A stretch of DNA of 64,000 bases from DATAWK01 sp036267255 (GCA_036267255.1 DATAWK010000033.1:7349-71348); one strand, 5' to 3'; positions 8,939-17,097 are shown, counted from the stretch's first letter. A program made the numbers and translations. Notes: generated from the letters alone by a model not told the origin.

Positions 8939-9300
8939 GATTGCACCTCGGTCGTTGGGGTGGTGGCGCGGAGCGCGATGGGCTTGGTGAAGCAACTGAC
9001 GGTGCCTTCGTGACAGACGAGGCCGTCGCCTTCGACAACGACGCGGAAGAGCAGGGTGTCATTGTCACAGTCGGTGAGGGCTTCGACGATGCGTAGGCGA
9101 TTGCCGCTGGTTTCGCCCTTCATCCAGAGCTTTTTACGGGTGCGGCTCCAGAAGGTGACGAAGCCGGAGTCGAGGGACTTCTGGTAGCTCTCCTGATTGA
9201 GGAAGCCGACCATCAGCAAGGCGCTGGTGGCGGCGTCCTGCACGATGCCGGGGACGAGGCCATCCAGTTTGCTGAAGTCGATGCCGGGGTTGGTGGTCAT
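8935..9300 (-). CDS. hisI: Phosphoribosyl-AMP cyclohydrolase HisI
   Basis: A 121-residue zinc enzyme opening the purine ring of phosphoribosyl-AMP. The family core is complete: FWSRTRKKLWMKGETSG, the Asp cluster in ALTDCDNDTLLF, and VCHEGTVSCF with zinc-ligand cysteines. The protein stops there, so it has no fused HisE pyrophosphatase domain, and no separate hisE lies in the operon. It is the first structural gene of the operon, 36 bases after the leader terminator. Confidence 0.97.
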   Translation of the reverse strand: MTTNPGIDFSKLDGLVPGIVQDAATSALLMVGFLNQESYQKSLDSGFVTFWSRTRKKLWMKGETSGNRLRIVEALTDCDNDTLLFRVVVEGDGLVCHEGTVSCFTKPIALRATTPTTEVQS

Positions 9301-9335
9301 GCTGTTTTTTTCTCCATTGTGAGTGCAAAAGTGAA

Positions 9336-9368
9336 AAGCCCGCGGATGCTGAGCGCATCGGCGGGCTT
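9336..9368 (-). terminator. his operon attenuator (intrinsic terminator)
   Basis: On the transcribed minus strand an eight-base arm AAGCCCGC and a five-base arm GATGC pair with GCATC and GCGGGCTT around a five-base loop, followed at once by TTTTCACTTTT. It lies between the His-rich leader peptide and hisI. The 5' arm bases GCCCGCC (complement of 9360-9366) are also complementary to GGCGGGC inside the leader reading frame (complement of 9441-9447), which gives an alternative, antiterminating pairing. Confidence 0.88.
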
Positions 9369-9407
9369 GATCTGCGAGCTTGTCTGATTGCTGAATCTTG
9401 GTGTTGC

Positions 9408-9494
9408 TTAGGAAGATTGCTCAGAAAGCTTCGCTGACACGCCCGCCAAGGCATGATGATGGTGATGATGGCGGTGATGTCCACGAAGCTGCAT
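9408..9494 (-). CDS. hisL: his operon leader peptide
   Basis: A 28-residue reading frame, too short for ordinary gene calling, reads MQLRGHHRHHHHHHALAGV and ends SEQSS. Eight of its codons are histidine, six of them consecutive. It sits directly upstream of an intrinsic terminator and the his genes, as in enterobacterial his attenuation, where ribosome stalling on His codons during starvation prevents termination. The GGCGGGC segment just after the His run can pair with the terminator 5' arm. No Shine-Dalgarno is seen: the predicted promoter puts the transcript start on or next to the ATG, implying leaderless translation. Confidence 0.9.
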   Translation of the reverse strand: MQLRGHHRHHHHHHALAGVSAKLSEQSS

Positions 9495-9500
9495 GTAAAA

Positions 9501-9528
9501 AATGTATCAGAAGTTCGGCGGATGTCAA
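9501..9528 (-). promoter_or_regulatory. Predicted his operon promoter
   Basis: Reading the minus strand, TTGACA (complement of 9523-9528) is a perfect -35 hexamer, followed after 16 bases by TACATT (complement of 9501-9506). Six bases then lead to the leader ATG at 9494, so the start of transcription should fall on or very near the A of the ATG. The position is fully consistent with the attenuator downstream. Confidence 0.7.
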
Positions 9529-9617
9529 AATTTCTGGCGTTTGGTTGTGAGCAACGGTAGCTTATTGCAGAACGAAGAGAAAGACCCAGGTGGAATCTGG
9601 GTTTGGAAAGGTTACAG

Positions 9618-10184
9618 ATGCGATCGACATGGTGGGAAGTGCTTTTCTGGGTATGGATTGGCTCTGAAGTGTACATTGCGTTGGCGACGCGGACGCGGCA
9701 CACGGTTGGGAAGGTGCAGGATCGCGGGACGCAACTGCTGTTGTGGGTGGTGATTGTGGCGGCGATGACGGCGTGCGGATGGATCGACGCCACCATGGGA
9801 AAGACAATGTTTGGCGGGGCGCACTGGTTGAAGACGGCTGCGGTTGTGTTGCTGGCGGCGGGATTGGCCATCCGGTGGACGGCGATCGTGTCGCTGGGCA
9901 AAGCCTTCAGCGCGAATGTGGCGATTCGCGAGACGCAGACGCTGAAGGACACGGGACTGTATCGATGGGTGCGGCATCCATCGTATTCCGGATTGCTGCT
10001 GATCTTTCTGGCAGCGGGGGTGCATTCGCGCAACTGGCTGGGCCTGGCGGTGGCAATGGTGCCGACGACGGCGGCGCTGCTCTACCGAATCCACGTGGAG
10101 GAAACGGCGTTGCAGGGCGCCTTTGGGGAGCTGTACCGGTCATACAGCAGCAGGACGAAGCGGCTGATCCCGGGCGTGTACTGA
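9618..10184 (+). CDS. Isoprenylcysteine carboxyl methyltransferase family membrane protein
   Basis: A 188-residue membrane protein with four to five hydrophobic segments and the conserved C-terminal core of the ICMT/PEMT group: DTGLYRWVRHPSYSGLLL, then a helix, then a terminal Glu-rich VEETALQGAFGELYRSY. In this superfamily the His-Pro and Glu-Glu positions bind S-adenosylmethionine. Bacterial members rarely have a known acceptor, so only a membrane methyltransferase activity is inferred. The ATG at 9618 follows GGAAAGG by about six bases. It is convergent with the next gene, with five bases between the stops. Confidence 0.85.
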   Translation: MRSTWWEVLFWVWIGSEVYIALATRTRHTVGKVQDRGTQLLLWVVIVAAMTACGWIDATMGKTMFGGAHWLKTAAVVLLAAGLAIRWTAIVSLGKAFSANVAIRETQTLKDTGLYRWVRHPSYSGLLLIFLAAGVHSRNWLGLAVAMVPTTAALLYRIHVEETALQGAFGELYRSYSSRTKRLIPGVY

Positions 10185-10189
10185 AGATT

Positions 10190-12517
10190 TCAGAAGGTGA
10201 AGGAAACGCCGCTGGTGATGCGATCCTGGCGGAGTGCGCTGTCGAGGATGGGGCCGATGACGGTGATCGAAGTGGGCGAATCGAAGACGAGGCCATTCAG
10301 GATGTCCTGCTTGGATTTCGTCCAGAAATCGGGCTGCGAGGTGAGGGTTTCGCGGAAATCGGCGCGAATCATCCAACGGGGCGTGACGCGATAGCGAATG
10401 CCGCCGCCGTAATCCAATCCAAACTGGAAGATGCCTCCGCCTTCAAGCGGCGGGGTGCTGCCGAAGTTGTAGGCAGCGCTGATGAGTCCGATGTTGCTTA
10501 AACCCAGCTTGAACCATGCGGGCGCCTTCTTGATGGGCGCATCGTCCAGATGCATGAGCTGGAGGGATGGACCAATGGCAAAGAAGGGACGCAAACGCGA
10601 GGTTTTGGGGCGGGCATTGATGAGCAGATTGTAGGCGAACTGCGAGGTGCCGAGGCCGGAGCTGTCGAAGCCGAAGGCGGTTTGTACCGAGGGGCTGCTT
10701 GCGTCGGTGTAGAGAACCGCCAAGCCGATGTTGAAGGTGGTAAAGCTGTGATCGTAGCTGAATTCGTGGGAAAAATATTTCTGCGAATCGAGAGTGACGG
10801 TGCCACCGATGCTCCATCCGTTATCCAGCGAATTTCCAAGCACGAGGACAAGCGCGTTGGCGGGATCGGCCTTGTCCTGAAAGAAGTAAGCAATAGCGCC
10901 GCCGTTGCCGCCGTTGTAGCCGAGCCAGCCGGAGCGGATGCCGAGCTCGACGGAAGGCGGGGTCCAGCGCAGGGCGTGAGCATTGGCAGCGGGAGACGCG
11001 GATTTGGAGTTGGCCTGAGACGGGGGCGCGTAGCTGTCTTCGGGGTCGAAGTGCTGGTCGATGGTGTACTTGCTGCCTTCAATATCCATGGTCCGTTCCG
11101 GGGCGGGGCCTTCTTTTTTCTTTGAGGCAACCAGGTAATGGATTCCGGAGTAGGTCATGACACCCACGTTGTCGCGCAGGATATTGTTCCGCAGTGTCAG
11201 GACGGTCTGGCGCGTGGTGCGGTCGAGCTCGTTGCCATGAATGCGCAAGGGCGTGCCGTCTTCGGCGGTGGGTTCTTCGACGGGGTCGAGACAATCGTTG
11301 AGCTGGAGTACGGCGATCTTGCCGTCGGTGATCAGGGCTTCATCGGTGCCGTTTTTTGCGTCCTGCGGAACCCAGGGCCGCGAGACCAACTGCACGCCGG
11401 TGACGCAGCCGGTGAAGATCATGTCATTGACGACCTTGGCGCGTTCATTGTCGATATGCGTGTCGATGAGATGGATGAAGGTCTTATTTTTTTTGGAGAA
11501 GCCGATGCCGATGTCGTGGGTGGAAGAGGATGTCCAGACGGTCTGGCCCTGCCAGGTTGGAGACATTTGCCAGATGCGGAGATGGTGGCGTTTGGAAAAG
11601 GTGTTGAGGGTCTTGGCGTAGGCGAATTCCGGCGCATCGTCCGCCAGCAGCAGGGTGGACATGGGGGCGCGGCGGTAGCCCTGATTTTCCGCGACGGAAC
11701 GAACCGTGCTGTAGGTGGATTGTGCGGTGAGGGTATCGACGGGCTCCCATCCGCTGGCCTGGAAGGCGCGCTGCAATGCGTCGGCGTTGCCGATGAAGAT
11801 GAGGTTGGTGAGGTCGGAGGGAACGTTGGCGCCCTTGGTGTAGGTGCGGAAGGGCAGGCTGCGAACCAGTTTGCCTAAATCCTGTTTGCCTGCCGGAGTG
11901 CTGACGATGGGAGGAATGGTCTCAATGTTCTCCTGGGGCAGCACGACCGTGGCGGTGACCTGGGTGAGCATTTCCGTTCCGGCGGGGAGGGAAATCTCCG
12001 GCTCTGAAAATCGCAGAACGGACGTGGAGGCGGCGGTGGTGAAGATGGCTGCGATGGGGTCTCCGAAGGCCAGAGTGCCAACGACGCCGGAGGTGCGATG
12101 GCTCAAGGTAGAGGTGGAACGGATGCCTTGAATGCGGCCTTCCTTGTCGACGCTCTCGCGAGCATTTTCCACGGATGTCAAACGGCTCTGGAGGGGGAAG
12201 GTCTGGCCATCGGAGAGGACCAGTTGATTGAAGACCAGATGGATCTGTGCGGTCTCATGGACGACGCCGACGCCAACCTTGCGAATGTCCACCACGGTGC
12301 CTTCGATGGTGGTGCCGAGGGGCAGGAGAATCCTTCCGGATTCGTTGACCGGAGAGATGAGGACGCCGGTGATTTTGGTTCCCTTATGCGTGGAATAGGA
12401 GCTGATGGGTTGCTGCAGGCGGACTTCCAGGACGGTGCCTGCGGGGATTGTTTCTGCCGAGAGCAAGGATGGCGCGAGCAGAGCCAGGGCGAAACAACAC
12501 ACACAGGCCGCGCGCAC
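10190..12517 (-). CDS. Secreted LssY_C-domain protein with C-terminal outer-membrane barrel
   Basis: A large exported protein of about 775 residues. A hydrophobic signal sequence ending near PSLLSA is followed by a beta-rich region (ETIPAGTVLEVRLQQP...) resembling small SH3-like or TrbI-like modules. A middle domain of about 200 residues contains NLIFIGNADALQRAFQASGW and THIDNERAKVVNDM, matching the LssY C-terminal domain as I remember it. The last 230 residues alternate in beta-barrel fashion and end VSFTF, with a terminal aromatic typical of outer-membrane proteins. The start is uncertain: the frame is open to 12637, but that upstream part looks like intergenic filler; a GTG at 12517 is used here. 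No ribosome site is clear. Confidence 0.7.
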   Translation of the reverse strand: MRAACVCCFALALLAPSLLSAETIPAGTVLEVRLQQPISSYSTHKGTKITGVLISPVNESGRILLPLGTTIEGTVVDIRKVGVGVVHETAQIHLVFNQLVLSDGQTFPLQSRLTSVENARESVDKEGRIQGIRSTSTLSHRTSGVVGTLAFGDPIAAIFTTAASTSVLRFSEPEISLPAGTEMLTQVTATVVLPQENIETIPPIVSTPAGKQDLGKLVRSLPFRTYTKGANVPSDLTNLIFIGNADALQRAFQASGWEPVDTLTAQSTYSTVRSVAENQGYRRAPMSTLLLADDAPEFAYAKTLNTFSKRHHLRIWQMSPTWQGQTVWTSSSTHDIGIGFSKKNKTFIHLIDTHIDNERAKVVNDMIFTGCVTGVQLVSRPWVPQDAKNGTDEALITDGKIAVLQLNDCLDPVEEPTAEDGTPLRIHGNELDRTTRQTVLTLRNNILRDNVGVMTYSGIHYLVASKKKEGPAPERTMDIEGSKYTIDQHFDPEDSYAPPSQANSKSASPAANAHALRWTPPSVELGIRSGWLGYNGGNGGAIAYFFQDKADPANALVLVLGNSLDNGWSIGGTVTLDSQKYFSHEFSYDHSFTTFNIGLAVLYTDASSPSVQTAFGFDSSGLGTSQFAYNLLINARPKTSRLRPFFAIGPSLQLMHLDDAPIKKAPAWFKLGLSNIGLISAAYNFGSTPPLEGGGIFQFGLDYGGGIRYRVTPRWMIRADFRETLTSQPDFWTKSKQDILNGLVFDSPTSITVIGPILDSALRQDRITSGVSFTF

Positions 12518-12913
12518 AAAAGCGCATTCGGGCAGCAGAGAAAATGCTCGAGGCAGGAGGGAGGACGCTCTGAAGATTTCTATTCGCACACCAAGACACG
12601 AAAGCCAAGGTACAAAAAGGTTCTTTATGGATGGCACGAGGCTACCATAGACCGGCGATTTCGACGGCGGAATTTACTGCCGATGCCGGGATGGCTGAAG
12701 AATGTACCGGTCACCGGAGGTTCGATGATGCGGCAAGGACGACCAGCTTGCGAGCGGAAATCCGTCGATTTCGCCAGGGAATGCATGAAATGGAGCAGAG
12801 GAGAGATTTTTTGTTTGACTGGGGCAGCGCGGGTGGGTAAGGTACTGCGCAGAATCCGGTTGATTGCCGGGTATCGCAGCAATCTCTTACAGGGAACGAC
12901 AGGAGGAAATACG

Positions 12914-13246
12914 ATGCAATACCGGAAACATATTTTGAAGGGATTGATGGGCGCAGGTCTGGCGCTGGCACTGCTGATGTCGGTGCATGTCTATGCAGCG
13001 CCTCACAGTGCAACCGGCGGTGCACAAGCCAGTTCGGCGATGGCTGCCAGTGCTCCGGTGGACATTAACACGGCGACGGCGGACCAGTTGAAGGCTGTTC
13101 CGGGGATCGGCGATGCGTATGCAAAGAAGATCATCCAGAATCGCCCGTACAGCTCCAAACACCAGTTGGTGAGCAAGGGCGTTTTGCCCGCGGGCGTGTA
13201 TGCCAAGGTGAAGGGCATGCTGATCGCGTCGCATCCGCACAAGTAG
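12914..13246 (+). CDS. ComEA-like helix-hairpin-helix DNA-binding protein
   Basis: A 110-residue exported protein with a strong AGGAGG ribosome site seven bases before the ATG. Residues 1-29 form a signal peptide ending in VYAAP; a Ser/Ala/Gly linker follows; residues 49-105 read VDINTATADQLKAVPGIGDAYA and on to a second helix, the helix-hairpin-helix pair of the ComEA/PsbU family. Such proteins bind DNA in the periplasm during transformation, but single-HhH copies also occur outside competence systems and no com genes lie nearby. A weak TTGACT/TAAGGT pair at 12815-12843 could be its promoter. Confidence 0.88.
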   Translation: MQYRKHILKGLMGAGLALALLMSVHVYAAPHSATGGAQASSAMAASAPVDINTATADQLKAVPGIGDAYAKKIIQNRPYSSKHQLVSKGVLPAGVYAKVKGMLIASHPHK

Positions 13247-13273
13247 CCAAGCGATTGGTGGTTGAGAAAACAG

Positions 13274-13317
13274 ATTCACCCGCAGTTGGCCGCAGGCGCG
13301 GCAGGCTGTGGGTGAAT
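13274..13317 (+). terminator. Intrinsic terminator after the HhH gene
   Basis: ATTCACCCGCAG (13274-13285) pairs with CTGTGGGTGAAT (13306-13317) over twelve positions with one G-U pair, and a run of T follows. It starts 27 bases after the stop codon. Confidence 0.85.
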
Positions 13318-13441
13318 TTTTGTTGTGTGGGCGGGATGGCGAAGCGAGAAATGGTCCCGCGCAGGGAAAGATGCTGGAGTGGGGCAGGCAGCGGATTAGA
13401 GCAAAGGATTTTTAGTTAAGTTCAGCGAAAAGGAGTATGCG

Positions 13442-13831
13442 ATGCAACGACGTCACATGATCGTATTACTTGCGTCCGCTGCCATCGGTGGCAGCAATGC
13501 GTTACAAGCAAGTCAGACAGGAGAGCAAGGGCAATGCAACCAGGATCACGAGGCTTGGGTCGCTGAAGTAATGGAGCGCATGGCGACGATCAAGCCCGGC
13601 ATGACACGAAAGAAACTCTTGACGGTGTTCGCGACCGAAGGTGGGCTATCAACGCCGTTGCAGCGCACGTTTGTCAGTCGCGATTGTTCATACTTTCAGG
13701 TTGATGTCGAATTCCAAGCTGTCGGTCGTCCTGACCGGGATGAAGACGGAAGGGTGACATCCATCGAAGACGACGAGGATCGGATTCTCACGATGTCAAG
13801 ACCATACTTGCAGTTCAGTGTTCTTGACTAA
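13442..13831 (+). CDS. Small exported protein of unknown function
   Basis: A 129-residue protein with a signal-like N-terminus (basic MQRRH then a short hydrophobic run to about residue 22) and a GGAG ribosome site. The mature part contains MATIKPGMTRKKLLTVFATEGGLST, the kind of 'conserved hinge then helix' seen in small periplasmic BamE/SmpA-like or SH3-like domains, then an acidic stretch PDRDEDGRVTSIEDDEDR. I do not recognise the family. It lies between a terminator and the cobalamin riboswitches and looks like a single-gene unit. Confidence 0.7.
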   Translation: MQRRHMIVLLASAAIGGSNALQASQTGEQGQCNQDHEAWVAEVMERMATIKPGMTRKKLLTVFATEGGLSTPLQRTFVSRDCSYFQVDVEFQAVGRPDRDEDGRVTSIEDDEDRILTMSRPYLQFSVLD

Positions 13832-13947
13832 ACGCCGAAATAAGTTTTGGCCAAGCTATCGTAAAGCGCTTACCAACCCGCCATCATTTTTTCTGCTGTT
13901 ACGGGGGTCGCAGGAAAAAGGATGCATCCCGATATACAATTTTGACA

Positions 13948-14110
13948 GCCTCCGGTGTTCGGGAAGCGCGGTGCAAATCCGCCACTACCCCGTAACTGTA
14001 AGCGCGGAGGGCTCCTGGCACGCACAGTTGTGCAGCCACTGGAAGCTGTTGTGAAGCTTCCGGGAAGGTCGCCTGAGCCTATGGATGCGCAAGTCAGGAG
14101 ACCGGCCAGA
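13948..14110 (+). ncRNA. Cobalamin riboswitch, first of a tandem pair
   Basis: All main conserved blocks of the B12 aptamer occur in order: GGGAAGC, GGTGCAAATCCGCC, CCCGTAACTGTAA, GCCACTGG, GGGAAGG and the B12 box GTCAGGAGACCGGCC at 14093-14107. Residues 13956-14009 are almost identical (53 of 54) to 14405-14458 in the second copy, while the variable stems differ. Downstream, CTTCGG and CCGAAG can pair (about 14127-14152), but no U-tract follows, so its output mechanism is unclear. Confidence 0.92.
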
Positions 14111-14280
14111 GGTCACTTCCTGCAGTCTTCGGTTCCGATGGGAGGGCCGAAGGGCGCGCCTGCTCTGTTGGGATGACAGCCGAGAGCCGCTGCGATGCAA
14201 TGATTTCCCGTGATGTCTGCGTGGCGGATGCGGTTGCCGGATTTTCCGGGGCCGGGAACTGCCAGGCAGGGAACGATGAA

Positions 14281-14392
14281 AGCAAAAGCACAGATACAGG
14301 GATGTGGTGCGTTGCAGTTATGTGCAGCCGTTCTTTGATCGAACGGCTACGCCAAGAGCGATGTTCCAACTTACAGCTTCTGTGCTTTTGCT
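14281..14392 (+). repeat. Fourteen-base inverted repeat with nested hairpin between the riboswitches
   Basis: AGCAAAAGCACAGA at 14281-14294 and its exact complement at 14379-14392 enclose 84 bases. Inside, GCCGTTC (14327-14333) and GAACGGC (14341-14347) form a second perfect hairpin. The element lies between the two B12 aptamers, ending eight bases before the second. It may insulate the two folds or be part of the expression platform of the first. Confidence 0.7.
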
Positions 14393-14399
14393 CTAGCCG

Positions 14400-14568
14400 C
14401 AGAGTGTTCGGGAAGCGCGGTGCGAATCCGCCACTACCCCGTAACTGTAAGCGCGGAGAGCAGGGCAAGCACATCGGACGATGCGATGTGCGGCCACTGA
14501 AAGCGAGTTGCATCGCTTTTGGGAAGGCGCCTGGGCTCTACGATGCGCGAGTCAGGAGACCGGCTTTG
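14400..14568 (+). ncRNA. Cobalamin riboswitch, second of a tandem pair
   Basis: The same ordered blocks as in the first copy: GGGAAGC, GGTGCGAATCCGCC, CCCGTAACTGTAA, GGCCACTG, GGGAAGG and the B12 box GTCAGGAGACCGGC at about 14551-14564. The box ends about 18 bases before the GAGGGG ribosome site of the receptor gene, so control of translation initiation is likely for this copy. The direct placement upstream of a TonB-dependent receptor fits repression of corrinoid uptake when cobalamin is plentiful. Confidence 0.93.
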
Positions 14569-14592
14569 CGAGGCACGATCCGAGGGGATGGA

Positions 14593-17097
14593 ATGACTCG
14601 TTATTTTGAATCGTCGTTGATTCGTCTGGCCGTCGCAGCCGTGGTGCTGTGCGTGGCGCTGCCGATCTATGCTGCACAACCGACCGTGCGCGGTGTGGTG
14701 ACCGATCCGCTGGGAGCCGATGTTGCCAATGCCCGCGTGGAACTGGTGGCGGTGCAGAATGTGCAGATGGCTGGGTACACCTTCACGGATGCGCAGGGTC
14801 GCTATTCCTTGTCCCCGACGCAGCCGGGACGGTATGTGCTGCGCGTGAGCGCCAACGGATTTGACGTGACATACAGCCATGAGCTGTATCTGAGGGCGGG
14901 GCAGCCGGCGTACCAGGACATTGCGTTGCAACTGGGCAAGCTGGCGCAGAGCGTGACGGTGACGGCGACGGGCACGGCGACGCCGCAGTCGCAGACAGGA
15001 GCGTCGGTGACGGTGCTGGACCAGACGCTGTATCCGCATACGCAGGACATGCAGGACACGCTGCGGATGGTGAATGGACTGCAATTTTCGACGACGGGGC
15101 AGCGCGGCGCGACGACATCGCTGTTCGAGCTGGGCGGCAATTCCAACCAGACGGCGGTGATGGTGGATGGCGTGCCGATCAACGACATTGGCGGCGCGGT
15201 GAACCTGGCGTATCTTGCGGCAAACGGGATCAACCAGGCGGAGATTTTTCGCGGACCGGACAGCGCGTTGTATGGCGCGGATGCTTCGGCAGGCGTCATC
15301 AACCTGATGACGACGCGCGGGACGACGACGCGGCCGCTGGTGACCTATTCGGTGGATGGGGGAAATTACGGCACGTACCGGCAGGAAGGTTCGCTGGGCG
15401 GGGTGCATAACGCGCTGGATTACTACTCCAACTTTGCGCGGTTCGACACGGCGAACAGCTACCCGAACAGCAGCTTTCACAATGGCAGCTTCGCGGGAAA
15501 TTTTGGCTATGCGATTACGCCGCATACGCAACTGCGCGCCACGGTGCGCCGCGTGGCCGCAGCCAGCGGAGAGCCGAACGCGCTGCTGTTCTACGGCATT
15601 GCCGACACGCAATATCTAAAGGAGCACGATCTTACCAGCGGCGTGACGCTGGAGGATCATGCGACGAACGCGCTGCATTTTATGGCGCAGTACGGCATGC
15701 TGCGGCTGCGGTCGCTGAATACCGATCCTTCTCCGGCGGGTGTGCTGATCGACAACCCGAATAATTTCAACTGCTATGACAATGCGGGCAATCCCGGCGC
15801 GCCGGAGTATGTTGGGCTGCCGGTGACAATCACGGGCGGCAATGGCTACACGGTGAGCGGGCGGGCGTTTTACAACAACTGCGCGAACAGCAGTTTTCCG
15901 GGCACGGACGGGACGCTGACCAATCGCGATTTCTTCTATGGGCAGTCGGACTATACGGTGAACCCGAAGCTGGTGGTGTTTACGGCGTTTCGCTACGAGT
16001 CGGAGCGCGGCTACACGGCGTACGACTATGCACAACAGAGCGCCAATCGGGGAAATTTCGACTACATTGTGCAGACATCGGGGAACCTGGGCAGCCGGTT
16101 GTATTACAGCGGCGGGGCGGACCTGCCGAATTATTCGGTGTTTGGATTTGAGCCAGCGCCGCGCGGCACGGTTGCGTACTACCTGGTGAAGCCGTCGGCG
16201 AGCGGAATTTTTGCGGGCACGAAGGCGCGCTTCAATTTTTCCAAGGGCATATTGGAGCCGACGATTGCCGAGCAGCGCGGATCGATATACGACGTACTGC
16301 AGACGTTGCCGAATGGGCAATCCTTGATCACAAAAAACGGGATTACGCCGGTGGGTGCACAGATGGCGCGCACCTATGAAGGCGGCGTGGACCAGCAACT
16401 GCTGGGCAATCGCGCGGTGGTGCATGCCGGCTATTTCCATAACGAGTTCGGCAACCAGATTGAATTTGTCTATGCGTCGGCGTTGTCGCAACTGGGCGTG
16501 CCTCCGGCAGTGGTGCAGGAGATTGCGAATACTTCGTATGGCGCGTATATCAACTCGCTGAGCTTTCGCGCGCAGGGGTTGGAAACGAGCATGGAGTATC
16601 GCGTGTCGAGCCGAATTTTTGCGCGAGGCGGTTACACGTATCTGAACGCGAATGTGCAGCATTCATTTTCCAGCGACAACGAATTTCCGTCGATCAATCC
16701 GAAGTTTCCCACGATACAGATCGGAGCCTATTCGCCGCTGATTGGGCAGAGGCCGTTTCGGCGCGCACCGCAGAGCGGATTTTTCTCTGTGACCTATGCC
16801 GAGCCGCGCTGGTATGCGATGGTGACGGGCACGACGGTGGGCGCGCGGGATGACAGCACGTTTCTGCTGGATGCGAACGGCGGCAACACGCTGCTGCTGC
16901 CGAACCACAATCTCGATCCGGGATACGAGAACATTGGCCTGAACGTGAGCTATCAGATCAACAAGCACGCGTCGGCGTATGGGGTGGTGGACAATCTGCT
17001 GAGCCAGCATTATCAGCAGGTGATTGGATATCCTTCACTGCCGTTTAATTTCCGCTCGGGAATTGAAGTGTCGCTGGGCGGGGCGAAGCCGCGGTAG
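14593..17097 (+). CDS. TonB-dependent receptor, probable corrinoid uptake (BtuB-like role)
   Basis: An 834-residue outer-membrane receptor. A signal peptide (residues 1-28, ending IYAAQ) precedes a carboxypeptidase-regulatory-like beta sandwich (PTVRGVVTDPLGADVANARVEL), then a plug domain with MVDGVPINDIGG, FRGPDSALYGADASAGVINL and MTTRGT, then a long barrel ending GIEVSLGGAKPR. The ATG at 14593 follows GAGGGG; the frame is open back to 14173, but that part is riboswitch RNA. Two cobalamin riboswitches upstream are the reason for proposing corrinoid transport; the protein alone would only be called a TonB-dependent receptor. No btuFCD genes are nearby. Confidence 0.88.
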   Translation: MTRYFESSLIRLAVAAVVLCVALPIYAAQPTVRGVVTDPLGADVANARVELVAVQNVQMAGYTFTDAQGRYSLSPTQPGRYVLRVSANGFDVTYSHELYLRAGQPAYQDIALQLGKLAQSVTVTATGTATPQSQTGASVTVLDQTLYPHTQDMQDTLRMVNGLQFSTTGQRGATTSLFELGGNSNQTAVMVDGVPINDIGGAVNLAYLAANGINQAEIFRGPDSALYGADASAGVINLMTTRGTTTRPLVTYSVDGGNYGTYRQEGSLGGVHNALDYYSNFARFDTANSYPNSSFHNGSFAGNFGYAITPHTQLRATVRRVAAASGEPNALLFYGIADTQYLKEHDLTSGVTLEDHATNALHFMAQYGMLRLRSLNTDPSPAGVLIDNPNNFNCYDNAGNPGAPEYVGLPVTITGGNGYTVSGRAFYNNCANSSFPGTDGTLTNRDFFYGQSDYTVNPKLVVFTAFRYESERGYTAYDYAQQSANRGNFDYIVQTSGNLGSRLYYSGGADLPNYSVFGFEPAPRGTVAYYLVKPSASGIFAGTKARFNFSKGILEPTIAEQRGSIYDVLQTLPNGQSLITKNGITPVGAQMARTYEGGVDQQLLGNRAVVHAGYFHNEFGNQIEFVYASALSQLGVPPAVVQEIANTSYGAYINSLSFRAQGLETSMEYRVSSRIFARGGYTYLNANVQHSFSSDNEFPSINPKFPTIQIGAYSPLIGQRPFRRAPQSGFFSVTYAEPRWYAMVTGTTVGARDDSTFLLDANGGNTLLLPNHNLDPGYENIGLNVSYQINKHASAYGVVDNLLSQHYQQVIGYPSLPFNFRSGIEVSLGGAKPR

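Noticed and set aside
9441..9475. CAT-rich run in the his leader considered as a simple repeat or low-complexity tract
   Set aside because: In frame it codes for histidine exactly upstream of a his operon terminator, so leader-peptide function is the better explanation.
12098..12913. Open frame continuous with the helix-hairpin-helix protein, about 270 codons
   Set aside because: It is antisense to the large LssY_C gene; the real start has AGGAGG and a signal peptide at 12914.
14173..14592. In-frame 140-codon N-terminal extension of the TonB-dependent receptor
   Set aside because: The stretch includes a complete cobalamin aptamer; the receptor has its own signal peptide and ribosome site at 14593.
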